From: a virus
Strand: one strand, 5' to 3'
IMG/VR virus record: IMGVR_UViG_3300028393_000019
Span: 1-64,000 of that record
DNA length: 64,000 bases
Shown: positions 48,880 through 57,906 of the stretch, in pieces
Numbering within the stretch: the stretch's first letter is position 1
Layout: each line of letters opens with the position of its first letter
Position numbers and translations under genes: made by a program
The notes under the pieces: model-generated
Seen by the model: only the letters and a program-made list of their open reading frames with translations
Told to the model about the DNA's origin: nothing
The model's database searches: none

Positions 48880-50327
48880 TGTGCGGCAGTATATTCACCC
48901 TCGAAACTCTTGACCCATGAAACACCGTTCCATAAGTATTGAACTCCTGTGTATATATTAGTTTGCCACACCATGGTATCGTGTTCTTGATTGCTGTTGA
49001 AAATAACACGCCATACAGTTCCTGTATATTCTATAATGTCATTGGCTTGAGCCACCAACGACCCCCACACAGACGACGGACTGGTATTGATACTACTGCC
49101 AATATCTTCAATCACAAGATATCGTCTTCCTGCCACAGCGCCAGTGGGCACATAGGTTTGTGGATTGATAATAGCATCAAATGTGCCAGGGCTATTGGGC
49201 CTACGACTGGCAGCGGCGTTGTAGTGTGCAGTATCTGTGCTGAGATACCCGTTGCTGTCAATACCCGTGTTGCTGGGATAAGTGTCTGGATTGTAATTGA
49301 TCTGCAATAATTTTGTATCCAAACTGTTGACTGCAATAGTTCCTATCACATAGTTTCCGCTGGACTGCTGTAGGAATATTTGACTAGAACCTGCGGTATA
49401 TTGTCCAGGATACAATTGGAACAGTTGTGCCCAATCTACAGGACTACCAGTGCTTGCAGGAATATCCAGAGTGGGTGCTAGGGGCACATATCCATCTGTA
49501 CCACTGTACAATCTGGCCTGTCCGTTGTACACTTGAATGGTGTAGCCTGTGATAGTGGTAGTTTCTGTAGCCAGCAGTTGACCCAAGCTGGGTGCCACTC
49601 CGTCTGTTTGTAATGTAGGATCGATGCCCAGTCCGTCTATATAGCCTGCAGGATATGCACCTGATCCCTGATGTATGTTGGTGATAATTTTTGTAATAAC
49701 ACCAAGATGTTTGACTTTGACTGGCGGACTGATCCATATAGGCGATTCTAAAGTCAAGCTAGCAACATCTATGGCTGTGTCAGCGCCCTGGGGAACCTGT
49801 CTGCTGGACCATGTAGTATCAGTTAGATTTAACACACTGATACTGGTCCAGTCAATGTAGTTATCTGTGGTTTGTATTTCAAGACTGGGATTGAACAGCA
49901 CCAGTATCTGTTCCAGTATTTGCAGTTTCTGATCAGTGCTTGATGCCCAGATGTCGCATTTCATTTTTAGATTAAATGGAGTTGGCATCAAACGTTCCAC
50001 TGTGTAGTTACGTCCCTGTGCTGAAGTGTATTCGCCTGCACTGTTTACATCACGTTCACGAAAATGCAATTTGCCCACATAGGTTTGATCAGCCAGTCTG
50101 TTACGATCCAGTTCTAAACCTGTGATATACACTGCTATACGGGGTATAGTACTGATGGAGTTTTCTGAATTATTGTTCAATATACTGGCAACTTGTCGGT
50201 CAGCATCACCGTAAGTTACAGGCACTTGATGCAGTGTGCCATCACCATATTTGACCACAAAGTTACTGAACACACGAATTGTCTGTGTGAGATATCGTCT
50301 TATCTGCCCGTCATAGAACCATTGCAT
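48861..50327 (-). CDS. gp15: Tail sheath stabiliser / completion protein, gp15-like
   Basis: 488 residues. Residues 1-170 match the T4 gp15 pattern: 'WFYDGQIRRY', 'VFSNFVVKYG', 'VPVTYGD', 'IPRIAVYITGLELDRNR', 'PTPFNLKMKCDIWASS', 'DQKLQILEQILVLFNP'. T4 gp15 (about 272 aa) caps the sheath and tube under the head. The remaining ~250 residues are an extra domain rich in Gly, Thr, Tyr and Asp of unknown role. ATG overlaps the gp14-like stop (TAATG). Transcribed opposite to gp13, gp18 and gp19. Confidence 0.75.
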   Translation of the reverse strand: MQWFYDGQIRRYLTQTIRVFSNFVVKYGDGTLHQVPVTYGDADRQVASILNNNSENSISTIPRIAVYITGLELDRNRLADQTYVGKLHFRERDVNSAGEYTSAQGRNYTVERLMPTPFNLKMKCDIWASSTDQKLQILEQILVLFNPSLEIQTTDNYIDWTSISVLNLTDTTWSSRQVPQGADTAIDVASLTLESPIWISPPVKVKHLGVITKIITNIHQGSGAYPAGYIDGLGIDPTLQTDGVAPSLGQLLATETTTITGYTIQVYNGQARLYSGTDGYVPLAPTLDIPASTGSPVDWAQLFQLYPGQYTAGSSQIFLQQSSGNYVIGTIAVNSLDTKLLQINYNPDTYPSNTGIDSNGYLSTDTAHYNAAASRRPNSPGTFDAIINPQTYVPTGAVAGRRYLVIEDIGSSINTSPSSVWGSLVAQANDIIEYTGTVWRVIFNSNQEHDTMVWQTNIYTGVQYLWNGVSWVKSFEGEYTAAQWKIIL

Positions 50328-51784
50328 TAGAAATCCGCCTTAGGTCTGAGTGCAGTAGATAGACTTGATCTTTCTGCTTCTCTTGTGTTATATAGTGTGA
50401 TGCTCCACTGTCCTGTACTAGGTATGACTTGCTGTATGCCATTGATCGTGGGCAAGTTGATTCGTAAACAAGCACTGGTAGTGCCAACTGGGCTGATATA
50501 GTTATATGAAGTGTACAGGGTTGTTGGATAATCGCTCAGTGCAAATCCCAGTGTGGTAACGCCTATTTTGATCACAGCATACTTGGCCACGCTGCCTGTC
50601 GCAAAAGTTATTCTAGTGTTGATAAATGTAGCATTTGCAACCAAGTTGACCACATCGGTAGCCACTTCGCTGTTGTAAGTGTAGTTGTTGTTGTTGATAA
50701 AACTGGTCTTGAGGGTACTGCGCGAGTCAGTCTGTGTCATGTCCATACGCACTGCATCCTCTACTTTGATCCAACTGTTGCCTTCAAATCTAAATAGTCT
50801 GTTGGGTAAAAAATCTGTTCTAAGATAAAAATCATTCTCACCGGGATATTCTGGAAACTGTATACCAAATCCAAAGGCATAGCCGTTGTCTGGAATTCCG
50901 TCGCCTATCAAATAGCCAGTGTAACCTGTGCGAACAGGAACTCCGGCATTTTCGTTTGCAAGATAATTTATCTGACTGGTATCCAGTGTTGACTCGTCGG
51001 CTGTCTGAACCACCGGCTTGCCTGTTGCAGGATCTACAGCCAATGTATAAAATTGTCTTGTTTCGTAACCGCTTTTTGGTGCATCTGCTTGACCTTGTGC
51101 CACCACTTGGTCGCCCACATTTACTATGGTATTGTAGTTGCTCAGTAGCTCGGCCAAGGTGGTGTTGGAACCAACTATAGGATCACCGTTGCTGTCAGCA
51201 ATGGGTGCATTGAATATAGATGTAAACTGTTGTTGATTGGCCACCTTCTTGAGTTTTAATCTGTAGAGATGCGGAGCCCAGGTTACTGAAAATCCTTCAC
51301 TTGCACGACCCACATCAGTAACTTGATAGTATCTGGGCAAACTGACATTGTAATTGTTTAGGGCAAAATCATCTCGTAGATGTGGCAGTTCTAATACATC
51401 ACCAGTAATGGGCTTGCGCCCTATAATTTTTTGTATGTCATTGATGTGTACAGTCATGTAGACTGTGTCATTTTCAATGAAAAGTCCAAACTGACTAACA
51501 TTAAAGTCAATGTTTTGAACTTGATATAGCCCACGAATTCTATAGATTTCTTTATCGTAGGTGCGATCTCGGTTTTCTAAAAACAGCAGATCTTGTATGT
51601 TGGTCACGCTGGTATTGGCATAGTTGGGCTGTGCCGCAGTGGCATTTTCAGCTGATGTATTGGCACCTAGATATTTGTGCCAATACACATCAGTTCCGCC
51701 CACAGTGAACATCTCTGAGGCTTGTCGGTCAATGAACTTGTAGTCCTTGCCTTTTTCTGGTTTGTATAGGGATAAGCGTGGCAT
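50327..51784 (-). CDS. gp14: Neck protein, gp14-like
   Basis: 485 residues. N-terminal ~150 residues follow the gp14 neck plan: 'VYWHKYLG', 'IQDLLFLENRDRTYD', 'NFDVSQFGLFIENDTVYMTV'-like strand (here VSQFGLFIENDTVYMTV), 'RKPITGDVLELPHLRDDF'. T4 gp14 is 256 aa; the extra length is mid- and C-terminal (YPGENDFYLRTDFLPNRLFRF block). Assignment also rests on its place between gp13 and the gp15-like gene. The ATG has no ribosome site and lies 8 nt from a late box. Confidence 0.65.
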   Translation of the reverse strand: MPRLSLYKPEKGKDYKFIDRQASEMFTVGGTDVYWHKYLGANTSAENATAAQPNYANTSVTNIQDLLFLENRDRTYDKEIYRIRGLYQVQNIDFNVSQFGLFIENDTVYMTVHINDIQKIIGRKPITGDVLELPHLRDDFALNNYNVSLPRYYQVTDVGRASEGFSVTWAPHLYRLKLKKVANQQQFTSIFNAPIADSNGDPIVGSNTTLAELLSNYNTIVNVGDQVVAQGQADAPKSGYETRQFYTLAVDPATGKPVVQTADESTLDTSQINYLANENAGVPVRTGYTGYLIGDGIPDNGYAFGFGIQFPEYPGENDFYLRTDFLPNRLFRFEGNSWIKVEDAVRMDMTQTDSRSTLKTSFINNNNYTYNSEVATDVVNLVANATFINTRITFATGSVAKYAVIKIGVTTLGFALSDYPTTLYTSYNYISPVGTTSACLRINLPTINGIQQVIPSTGQWSITLYNTREAERSSLSTALRPKADF

Positions 51785-51791
51785 AGTAACA

Positions 51792-51799
51792 TATTTATC
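51792..51799 (-). promoter_or_regulatory. Late promoter box (GATAAATA), - strand
   Basis: Reads 51799 to 51792. With T4 geometry (box at -13 to -6), transcription would start near 51786, 2 nt before the gp14-like ATG. Divergent partner of the box at 51805. Confidence 0.6.
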
Positions 51800-51804
51800 G
51801 ATAG

Positions 51805-51811
51805 CTAAATA
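51805..51811 (+). promoter_or_regulatory. Late promoter box (CTAAATA)
   Basis: GCTAAATA ends 19 nt before gp13, with ACGAGGACA as ribosome site. The two divergent boxes are only 5 nt apart, so both may compete for one RNA polymerase. Confidence 0.6.
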
Positions 51812-51829
51812 TAGTACGAGGACAATTAT

Positions 51830-52618
51830 ATGGCAGATTCACTACCGTCAAGCACCCAAAGTACATCAACTGTAGAGCGTAACAAAGTATTTGAGTACGT
51901 CAAACTCATGCTGGGCGATGGTATGGTTGAAGTAGAACTTGATCCCGTTCACTATGAGATGGCTCTAGATCGTGCCCTAAATAGAATGCGTCAGCGCAGT
52001 CCCAACGCTGTAGAAGAAAGCTACATGTTTTTAGAACTAATACAGGACGAAAATGAATACAGATTACCTGATGAAGTTATCACAGTACGTCAAGTGTTTC
52101 GTAGAGCTATTGGCTCAAGAACTGGTATTGGTGCAGGCGGCACGCTATTTGAGCCGTTTAATCTAGCATATACCAATACCTATTTGATGAGTGGAAGTAT
52201 GATGGGCGGATTGGCCACATACGATGCATTTGCTGGCTATCAGAAACTAGTGGGGCGTATGTTTGGTAGTTATATAGAATTCCTTTGGAAGCCTACCACA
52301 CACATTTTGAACATTTTACAACGTCCTTTTGCACAGGGCGAACAGATTCTAGTGCAGACCTATAACTATCGCCCTGACTGGGTATTGTTACAAGATCCGT
52401 ACGCCAAACAATGGATACGTGATTACACTTTGGCCACTAGTAAAGAAATGCTGGGCGAGGCACGTAGCAAGTTTGGATCAATATCGGGTCCTAGCAGTCC
52501 TGTAACATTGAACGGAACTGCACTAAAAAGCGAAGCCAAAGAGATGATTGAAAAATTGGACAAGGAATTAGAAATGCTAGTTCCCGGCGGTTCGGGCTAT
52601 TATTTCGTAATAGGTTAA
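51830..52618 (+). CDS. gp13: Neck protein gp13
   Basis: 262 residues. Matches the gp13 head-completion/neck family: 'LGDGMVEVELDPVHYEMALDRAL', 'YRLPDEVITVRQVFRR', 'FLWKPTTHILNILQRPFAQG', 'YRPDWVLLQDPYAKQWIRDYTLATSKEMLGEAR', with the family's 'SPVTLNG' stretch and 'GSGYYFVIG' at the end (quoted in parts). gp13 and gp14 form the neck ring joining head and tail. Length is close to T4 gp13 (309). Confidence 0.8.
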   Translation: MADSLPSSTQSTSTVERNKVFEYVKLMLGDGMVEVELDPVHYEMALDRALNRMRQRSPNAVEESYMFLELIQDENEYRLPDEVITVRQVFRRAIGSRTGIGAGGTLFEPFNLAYTNTYLMSGSMMGGLATYDAFAGYQKLVGRMFGSYIEFLWKPTTHILNILQRPFAQGEQILVQTYNYRPDWVLLQDPYAKQWIRDYTLATSKEMLGEARSKFGSISGPSSPVTLNGTALKSEAKEMIEKLDKELEMLVPGGSGYYFVIG

Positions 52619-52626
52619 AAAATATA

Positions 52627-52656
52627 TTGACCCCTGTAATAAAAGTGTTATATACT
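52627..52656 (+). promoter_or_regulatory. Sigma70-type promoter for the dNMP kinase gene
   Basis: TTGACC (52627-52632), 18-nt spacer, TATACT (52651-52656), 24 nt before the ATG. Distinct from the late boxes, so this gene may be expressed early by host polymerase. Confidence 0.7.
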
Positions 52657-52673
52657 AGCACTACTTACAGGGG
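52631..52673. repeat. Perfect 9-bp inverted repeat around the promoter
   Basis: CCCCTGTAA (52631-52639) and TTACAGGGG (52665-52673), 25 nt apart. The left arm overlaps the -35 end and the right arm contains the ribosome site AGGGGA. It could be a repressor operator or, in long transcripts, a hairpin hiding the ribosome site. Confidence 0.65.
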
Positions 52674-52679
52674 ATTCTT

Positions 52680-53369
52680 ATGATCATAGGTGTGTGCGGT
52701 TTTATTGGCTCGGGCAAAGATACTATTGCAGATTATCTAACTAACTTTCACGGGTTTAGACGAGAATCATTTGCCAACAGTCTTAAGGATGCTGTGAGCG
52801 CAGTGTTTGGTTGGGACAGAACCATGCTGGAAGGCCGCACAAAACAGGCCCGTGAATGGCGAGAACAAGTGGATCCTTGGTGGGCCGAAAGACTGGGCAT
52901 GCCACATTTGACTCCGCGTTGGATCTTGCAATACTGGGGTACAGAAGTTTGCCGTCAGGGATTCCACGATGACATGTGGATTGCGGCACTGGAAAACAAA
53001 CTGCGCACAAGTACAGACAATATTGTTATTAGTGATTGCCGATTCCCTAACGAAATCAAATCAATCAAAAGTGCAGGTGGACAAATTGTGTGTGTCGAAC
53101 GCGGTATTCAACCACATTGGTTGGACATTGCTGTACAGGCAAATCGAGGCAGTGCCAATGCACAAGACTGGTTAAAAACTGAAATGATCCACGCAAGTGA
53201 AACTGCTTGGGTTGGTACTAGTTTTGATGCTGTGCTCAATAACAATGGCACTATTGACGATCTTTATCAACAGGTCAAACTGCTTATAGATCCGGAACTA
53301 GATCACCTTGACGCCAACGAACGCCCTCTTTATGTAGGACTCTCTGACAGTTTGCACATACAGTCTTGA
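52680..53369 (+). CDS. gp1: Deoxynucleoside monophosphate kinase, gp1-like
   Basis: 229 residues. P-loop GFIGSGKDT (7-15), then 'FANSLKDAVSAVFGWDR', 'LTPRWILQYWGTEVCRQ', 'NIVISDCRFPNEI' and a C-terminal 'NNGTIDDLYQQV'. Order and length fit the T4 gene 1 dNMP kinase, which phosphorylates dTMP, dGMP and hydroxymethyl-dCMP for DNA synthesis. It uses its own sigma70-type promoter. Its last 86 nt are also read on the other strand by the HNH-like gene. Confidence 0.8.
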   Translation: MIIGVCGFIGSGKDTIADYLTNFHGFRRESFANSLKDAVSAVFGWDRTMLEGRTKQAREWREQVDPWWAERLGMPHLTPRWILQYWGTEVCRQGFHDDMWIAALENKLRTSTDNIVISDCRFPNEIKSIKSAGGQIVCVERGIQPHWLDIAVQANRGSANAQDWLKTEMIHASETAWVGTSFDAVLNNNGTIDDLYQQVKLLIDPELDHLDANERPLYVGLSDSLHIQS

Positions 53370-53610
53370 GATTTGCATGATGGCAATTGTCTAAATTGCC
53401 ATCAACATGAAACACAGCAAACACTTCTTTGTGCTGTGACTTAAACCCGCATTTATCGCAACTGAGTTTTACTTTGTATCCAGCACGAAGCCATCGTGCT
53501 GTTCCTTTGCCACCAAGGCAAGTTTCACACTTACGTCTGTAGTAAGTACGTCCGTTTTTGTGATAATTAACAGCGGCTGGCCTTAGGCCGCACATACACA
53601 GTGGTCTCAT
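53284..53610 (-). CDS. HNH-like zinc-binding protein
   Basis: 108 residues. Cys pairs at CMC (5-7), CETC, CDKC and CANC, plus 'FHVDGNLDNCHHANLKTVCANCQ', the H-x-DGN-...-N-L-...-C..C arrangement of HNH-type folds (quoted whole motif spans ~residues 67-89). Likely a nuclease-like or nucleic-acid-binding protein seen as a small conserved gene in T4-like aquatic phages. It overlaps the kinase 3' end by 86 nt in antisense. Start codon lacks a ribosome site and sits 5 nt after a late-type box. Confidence 0.7.
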   Translation of the reverse strand: MRPLCMCGLRPAAVNYHKNGRTYYRRKCETCLGGKGTARWLRAGYKVKLSCDKCGFKSQHKEVFAVFHVDGNLDNCHHANLKTVCANCQRVLHKEGVRWRQGDLVPDL

Positions 53611-53615
53611 ACAAT

Positions 53616-53622
53616 TATTTAA
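53616..53622 (-). promoter_or_regulatory. Late-type box (TTAAATA), - strand
   Basis: CTTAAATA reads down to 53616; the predicted +1 is 53610, the first base of the HNH-like ATG. Confidence 0.45.
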
Positions 53623-53675
53623 GCCTTTTTATCCCCTTTTTGTGGTAGTATAACTGCACCAAAAAGTCCAAATGC

Positions 53676-53683
53676 CATAAATA
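53676..53683 (+). promoter_or_regulatory. Late promoter box (CATAAATA) for sheath
   Basis: Seven of eight match to TATAAATA, 32 nt before the sheath ATG, with TGGAGATAACACA as ribosome site. Confidence 0.65.
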
Positions 53684-53715
53684 CATTAACAGCATGTCAT
53701 CATGGAGATAACACA

Positions 53716-56700
53716 ATGGCTCAATTAAGTTCACCAGGAATTAGCGTAACGGTTGTAAATGAATCGTTCTATACACCCGCTGCCCCAGGTACCATACCCC
53801 TAATCGTAGTAGCTTCACAAGCAAACAAAGCAAATTCAGCTGGCACAGGAATTGCCCCGGGCACGTTGGCTGCCAACGCTGGTGTAGTATATACACTGAC
53901 CAGCCAAGCAGACCTAGGTGCCACATTTGGTGTACCTTACTTTCAAACAGACGCCAGCAACAATCCAGTAAATGCAGGTGAGATCAATGAATACGGTCTA
54001 CAAGCTGCCTACAGTTTCTTGGGTGTTAGCAATCAAGCCTATGTGGTACGTGCTCCAGTTGACCTCGGACAACTGACAGGATCAACCAGCATACCAGTAG
54101 GTTCGCCAACAGCCGGTACATATTGGTGGAACACAACTGCCACAAACTATGGTGTATTTGAATGGAATGCCAATGCGGCAACTGCAACAAACGGACAAAC
54201 ATTTCAAGAACAGCAGTCAATAGGCAATCTGTTAGTTATTACCAACACAGCATACCTAAGTCCGTCAACAGGGTTTGATGGGTTAGATGTGTATGATAGC
54301 CCATTGGCCAGCTACGGAGCTTCAGGTAACTATGCCGTGGTTGCAAATTCATCAGCAACCAACACACATATTCTATGGTACAAAACAAAAAATACAGCAA
54401 ACGACGGTACAGGTGGCTCAACTATTGCTGTCAGCAACAGTAGTTGGGTACAAGTTGGTACAACTGCTTGGGCCAAATCACAGCCAACTATCACTTCAAC
54501 TGCACCAAGTCCAACATTTACTGCCAGTCAAACAATAATAATCAATGCCAACACAATCACCAATGCTGGCACAACGCTGGCAGGTTTGTCCACAGCGATC
54601 AACGCCAGCTCAGCATTGACCTCAGCAGGTATCACATCTAGTGTGCGCAACGGTTTCCTAAATATCTATTCAACCGGTGCTCAGGTTACTATCGCAGCCG
54701 GCACAATGTCGTTGACCACACTGGGTATTACAGCTGGTACATATAATCCACCAGTGTTGGTTATTGCACCGCATTATCAAGTTCCACAATTCGGCAATTA
54801 TTCATCAGGCACACTGACCGGCACTACAGGATTCCCGTCAGGTTCAGTATGGATCAAAACAACTACAGTCAATCTAGGCGCCAACTTCAATATCAGTTTG
54901 TACAATGGTACAACTGCCAGCTGGATACAACAAACTTCAGTTACACAGTTGTATGCCAACAATCAGTCAGCGATGGCTGCATTGGATCCATTAGGTGGCG
55001 GTGCAAACATACCAGTGGGACAAGTTTATGTCAAGTTTAACGATACAGAATCACTCACAACAATCAACAGCATCAACTATCCAACCTACGCCAACTATAA
55101 AATTTACTATCGTGCGTCAACAGGTGCTACAACTGTAACATCTAATATCATCACAGCAAGTACATTTACTAGCGGTTCGAACACAATCGTAGCTGTGGCA
55201 TCTAGTCAGATAGGCAGTTCTACACTAACATCAGCACCACAAGTGAGTGGTGCGGCAGTTACATTTACTGCTTCGGGCAACGCTACATCAGATGCACAGG
55301 CATTTGTGGCCGCGTTCAATGCCGCTGTACAAACATTGACCAACGTGGTAGCCAGCATTAATGCAAACAATCAGATTGTTATATCTCATACACAGGGTGG
55401 TGACATACGCTTTACTGATGGTACTAACACTCCGCTAAACAAGGCCTTTACCACAAGTGGCACTATCAGTATCAGCAATTTCTTTGCCGCTCCTGATTCA
55501 ACAGGCAGCGACGGCAAGTATTTGGTATCAGCATGGGCCAATACACTGTCAATCTCTAGTAATACTCCTTGGGTAACAGTGAGCCCAACAGCACCTACAT
55601 CAACTCCTGCCAACGGTACCCTATGGTATGACACAGTGATCACTGATTTAGACATCATGATCAATGATGGCACACGCTGGAGAGGCTACTGCTCAACTGC
55701 AGGAAAAGTTGTTGTCAACCAAGGTGTTGGCTATGCAAACAGTGCCACAACTACAGACATCAATGGTCCTATTATTTCTGCTACGCAACCAACCACTAAC
55801 TCATCAGGTGCAAGTTTACAGCACGGTGATTTATGGTTAAATTCAAGCAATACAGAAGCTTGGCCAACGCTGTACACATGGAATGCATTGACCAAAGCAT
55901 GGGTACTGATTGTCAACAGCGATCATACTACACAAAATGGTATTGTGTTTGCTGATGCTCGCTGGTATGATGACAGCACCAACTCGGCCAGCGCAAAAAC
56001 AGGCGCAGCCAGTCCACAAACTATTGCAGGCGCCGCAACTGGCACACTGATTACTAGTGACTTTGTAGATTTTGACTGTCCTAATCCAGCACTGTATCCA
56101 AAAGGTATGTTGTTGTGGAACACACGTCGTTCAGGATTCAACGTTAAGAAGTATGTTACTAATTATGTTAATGTGGCCGCTCAAAACACAATCCTAAGTG
56201 GTTCTCCTTACATGACTTATTACTATCCAGATCGTTGGGTAACAGCAAGTCCTAATGATTATTTAGGTGTAGGACAGTTTGGCCGTAAGAGTCAACGTGC
56301 AGTGGTGGTAGCATCATTGAACGGATTGATCAACAGCAATCAAAACATGCGTAACGAAGACAGTCTCACTTACGATTTACTATGTTGCCCAGGATATATT
56401 GAAACAACCAGTTCTTTGGTTAATTTAAACACAGGACGCGGTCTACTATCATTTATCGTAGCAGATGCTCCGGCACGTTTGACACCAGATGCAACAAGCC
56501 TAAGTGCTTGGGGCAGTAACTCAAAGAATGCCACAGGTGACGGTGAAATTGGTCTGATTACAACTGACAGTAATACAGCAGTTTACTATCCATGGGGTGA
56601 AACCACTGACTTGTACGGCAACAATATTGCTGTACCTCCAAGCCATATCATGCTACGCACAATCGCACTAAGCGACAACGTGAGTTATCCATGGTTTGCA

Positions 56701-57234
56701 CCAGCAGGTGTACGTCGCGGTGGAGTTACCAATGCAAACTCAGTTGGTTACATTGTTGGACAAACAGGTGTGTTTATGCCAACATCACTAAACACAGGAC
56801 AACGCGATACGCTGGCCAAAGTACAGGTTAATCCTATTACCTATATTGGTGGCACAGGTCTAGTTGTATATGGGCAGTTTACACGTTCGTTAGTTGCCAG
56901 TGCAGTGAATCGTATCAATGTGGCACGTTTGGTAATTTATCTACGCTACCAGTTGAATGCTATTGCTAAACCATATGTATTTGAACCAAACGATACAATT
57001 ACACGTAACTCAATCAAACAACAAATTGAAAAATTAATGCTGAATCTCACAGGAGAACGAGCCTTGTACGATTACTTGATAGTATGCGATACAACTAACA
57101 ATACTCCGAGCAGAATAGATGCTAATGAGTTACACGTTGATATAGCTATTGAGCCAGTCAAGGCAGTGGAATTTATTTACATTCCATTACGTTTAGAGAA
57201 CACTGGCGCTATTGCTGGTTTAGGTAGCAAATAA
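53716..57234 (+). CDS. gp18: Tail sheath protein gp18
   Basis: 1172 residues, against 659 in T4. N-terminal sheath start 'SSPGISVTVVN' with 'IPLIVVASQANKA', 'LTSQADLGATFG', 'EYGLQAAYSFLG'. C-terminal third is the conserved contractile core: 'WFAPAGVRRG', 'RIDANELHVDIAIEPVKAVEFIY' (spans residues ~1133-1155), 'ITRNSIKQQIEKLMLNL'. The middle (~130-780) holds extra Ser/Thr-rich domains, two of which share 'FTAS..' and 'INA.N' patterns with an 'IRFTDGTN' strand, and a 'GTLWYDT..DLDIMINDG' unit typical of phage decoration domains. These should decorate the outside of the sheath (inference). Confidence 0.9.
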   Translation: MAQLSSPGISVTVVNESFYTPAAPGTIPLIVVASQANKANSAGTGIAPGTLAANAGVVYTLTSQADLGATFGVPYFQTDASNNPVNAGEINEYGLQAAYSFLGVSNQAYVVRAPVDLGQLTGSTSIPVGSPTAGTYWWNTTATNYGVFEWNANAATATNGQTFQEQQSIGNLLVITNTAYLSPSTGFDGLDVYDSPLASYGASGNYAVVANSSATNTHILWYKTKNTANDGTGGSTIAVSNSSWVQVGTTAWAKSQPTITSTAPSPTFTASQTIIINANTITNAGTTLAGLSTAINASSALTSAGITSSVRNGFLNIYSTGAQVTIAAGTMSLTTLGITAGTYNPPVLVIAPHYQVPQFGNYSSGTLTGTTGFPSGSVWIKTTTVNLGANFNISLYNGTTASWIQQTSVTQLYANNQSAMAALDPLGGGANIPVGQVYVKFNDTESLTTINSINYPTYANYKIYYRASTGATTVTSNIITASTFTSGSNTIVAVASSQIGSSTLTSAPQVSGAAVTFTASGNATSDAQAFVAAFNAAVQTLTNVVASINANNQIVISHTQGGDIRFTDGTNTPLNKAFTTSGTISISNFFAAPDSTGSDGKYLVSAWANTLSISSNTPWVTVSPTAPTSTPANGTLWYDTVITDLDIMINDGTRWRGYCSTAGKVVVNQGVGYANSATTTDINGPIISATQPTTNSSGASLQHGDLWLNSSNTEAWPTLYTWNALTKAWVLIVNSDHTTQNGIVFADARWYDDSTNSASAKTGAASPQTIAGAATGTLITSDFVDFDCPNPALYPKGMLLWNTRRSGFNVKKYVTNYVNVAAQNTILSGSPYMTYYYPDRWVTASPNDYLGVGQFGRKSQRAVVVASLNGLINSNQNMRNEDSLTYDLLCCPGYIETTSSLVNLNTGRGLLSFIVADAPARLTPDATSLSAWGSNSKNATGDGEIGLITTDSNTAVYYPWGETTDLYGNNIAVPPSHIMLRTIALSDNVSYPWFAPAGVRRGGVTNANSVGYIVGQTGVFMPTSLNTGQRDTLAKVQVNPITYIGGTGLVVYGQFTRSLVASAVNRINVARLVIYLRYQLNAIAKPYVFEPNDTITRNSIKQQIEKLMLNLTGERALYDYLIVCDTTNNTPSRIDANELHVDIAIEPVKAVEFIYIPLRLENTGAIAGLGSK

Positions 57235-57246
57235 AGGAGAAATTAA

Positions 57247-57879
57247 ATGGCAATCGCGGCACTATCAAACTTCACAGTACCATTAGCTTCAGATCAAAGC
57301 GCGGCTTCACAGGGCATGTTGATGCCAAAGTTAAAATATAGATTTCGTATCATGTTTGAAAACTTTGGTGTAAGCACTCCTACAACTGAGCTGACAAAGC
57401 AAGTTGCAGAAGCATCTCGCCCACAGGTCAAATTTACTGATCAAGTTATTGAAATCTACAACAGCAAAATCCACTATGCAGGCAAGCCAAGCTGGGAACC
57501 AATTCCTATCAAACTACGTGATGATGTCACTGGTGCTGTTAGCAAGCTAGTAGGCGAACAAAATCAGAAACAGTTTGACTTCTTTGAACAAAGTTCAGCG
57601 GCGTCAGCTGGTGATTACAAGTTTACCATGCGTATTGAAATTCTAGACGGAGGCAACGGCAATGTTGCTCCGGGTGTACTAGAAACATGGTTATGTTATG
57701 GATGCTATGTTGAATCAACTAACTGGCAAGATTTAAAATATAGTGAACAAGGTCCAGCTATGATCGACTTATCAATACGTTTTGACAATGCGGTACAAAC
57801 TGCGCCTGTTCCAGCTATCGGTAGTCCAACACCGGTAATGAACAATGTTAAAACTGGTCGCAACGTACTAGGTTCATAA
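57247..57879 (+). CDS. gp19: Tail tube protein gp19
   Basis: 210 residues; AAAGGAGAAATTAA before the ATG. 'KYRFRIMFENFG', 'LTKQVAEASRPQVKF', 'WEPIPIKLRDDVTG', 'YKFTMRIEILDGG', 'ETWLCYGCYVES' and 'MIDLSIRFDNA' give the T4 tail-tube plan, slightly longer than T4 gp19 (163). It directly follows the sheath, as in T4, and is closed by a terminator. Confidence 0.9.
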   Translation: MAIAALSNFTVPLASDQSAASQGMLMPKLKYRFRIMFENFGVSTPTTELTKQVAEASRPQVKFTDQVIEIYNSKIHYAGKPSWEPIPIKLRDDVTGAVSKLVGEQNQKQFDFFEQSSAASAGDYKFTMRIEILDGGNGNVAPGVLETWLCYGCYVESTNWQDLKYSEQGPAMIDLSIRFDNAVQTAPVPAIGSPTPVMNNVKTGRNVLGS

Positions 57880-57884
57880 AACTA

Positions 57885-57906
57885 AGCCTGCACTTGCAGG
57901 CTTTTT
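57885..57906 (+). terminator. Rho-independent terminator after tail tube
   Basis: A-GCCTGC, loop ACTT, GCAGGC-T, then TTTTT. Ends the gp18-gp19 unit, consistent with high-level expression of these two genes. Confidence 0.85.
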
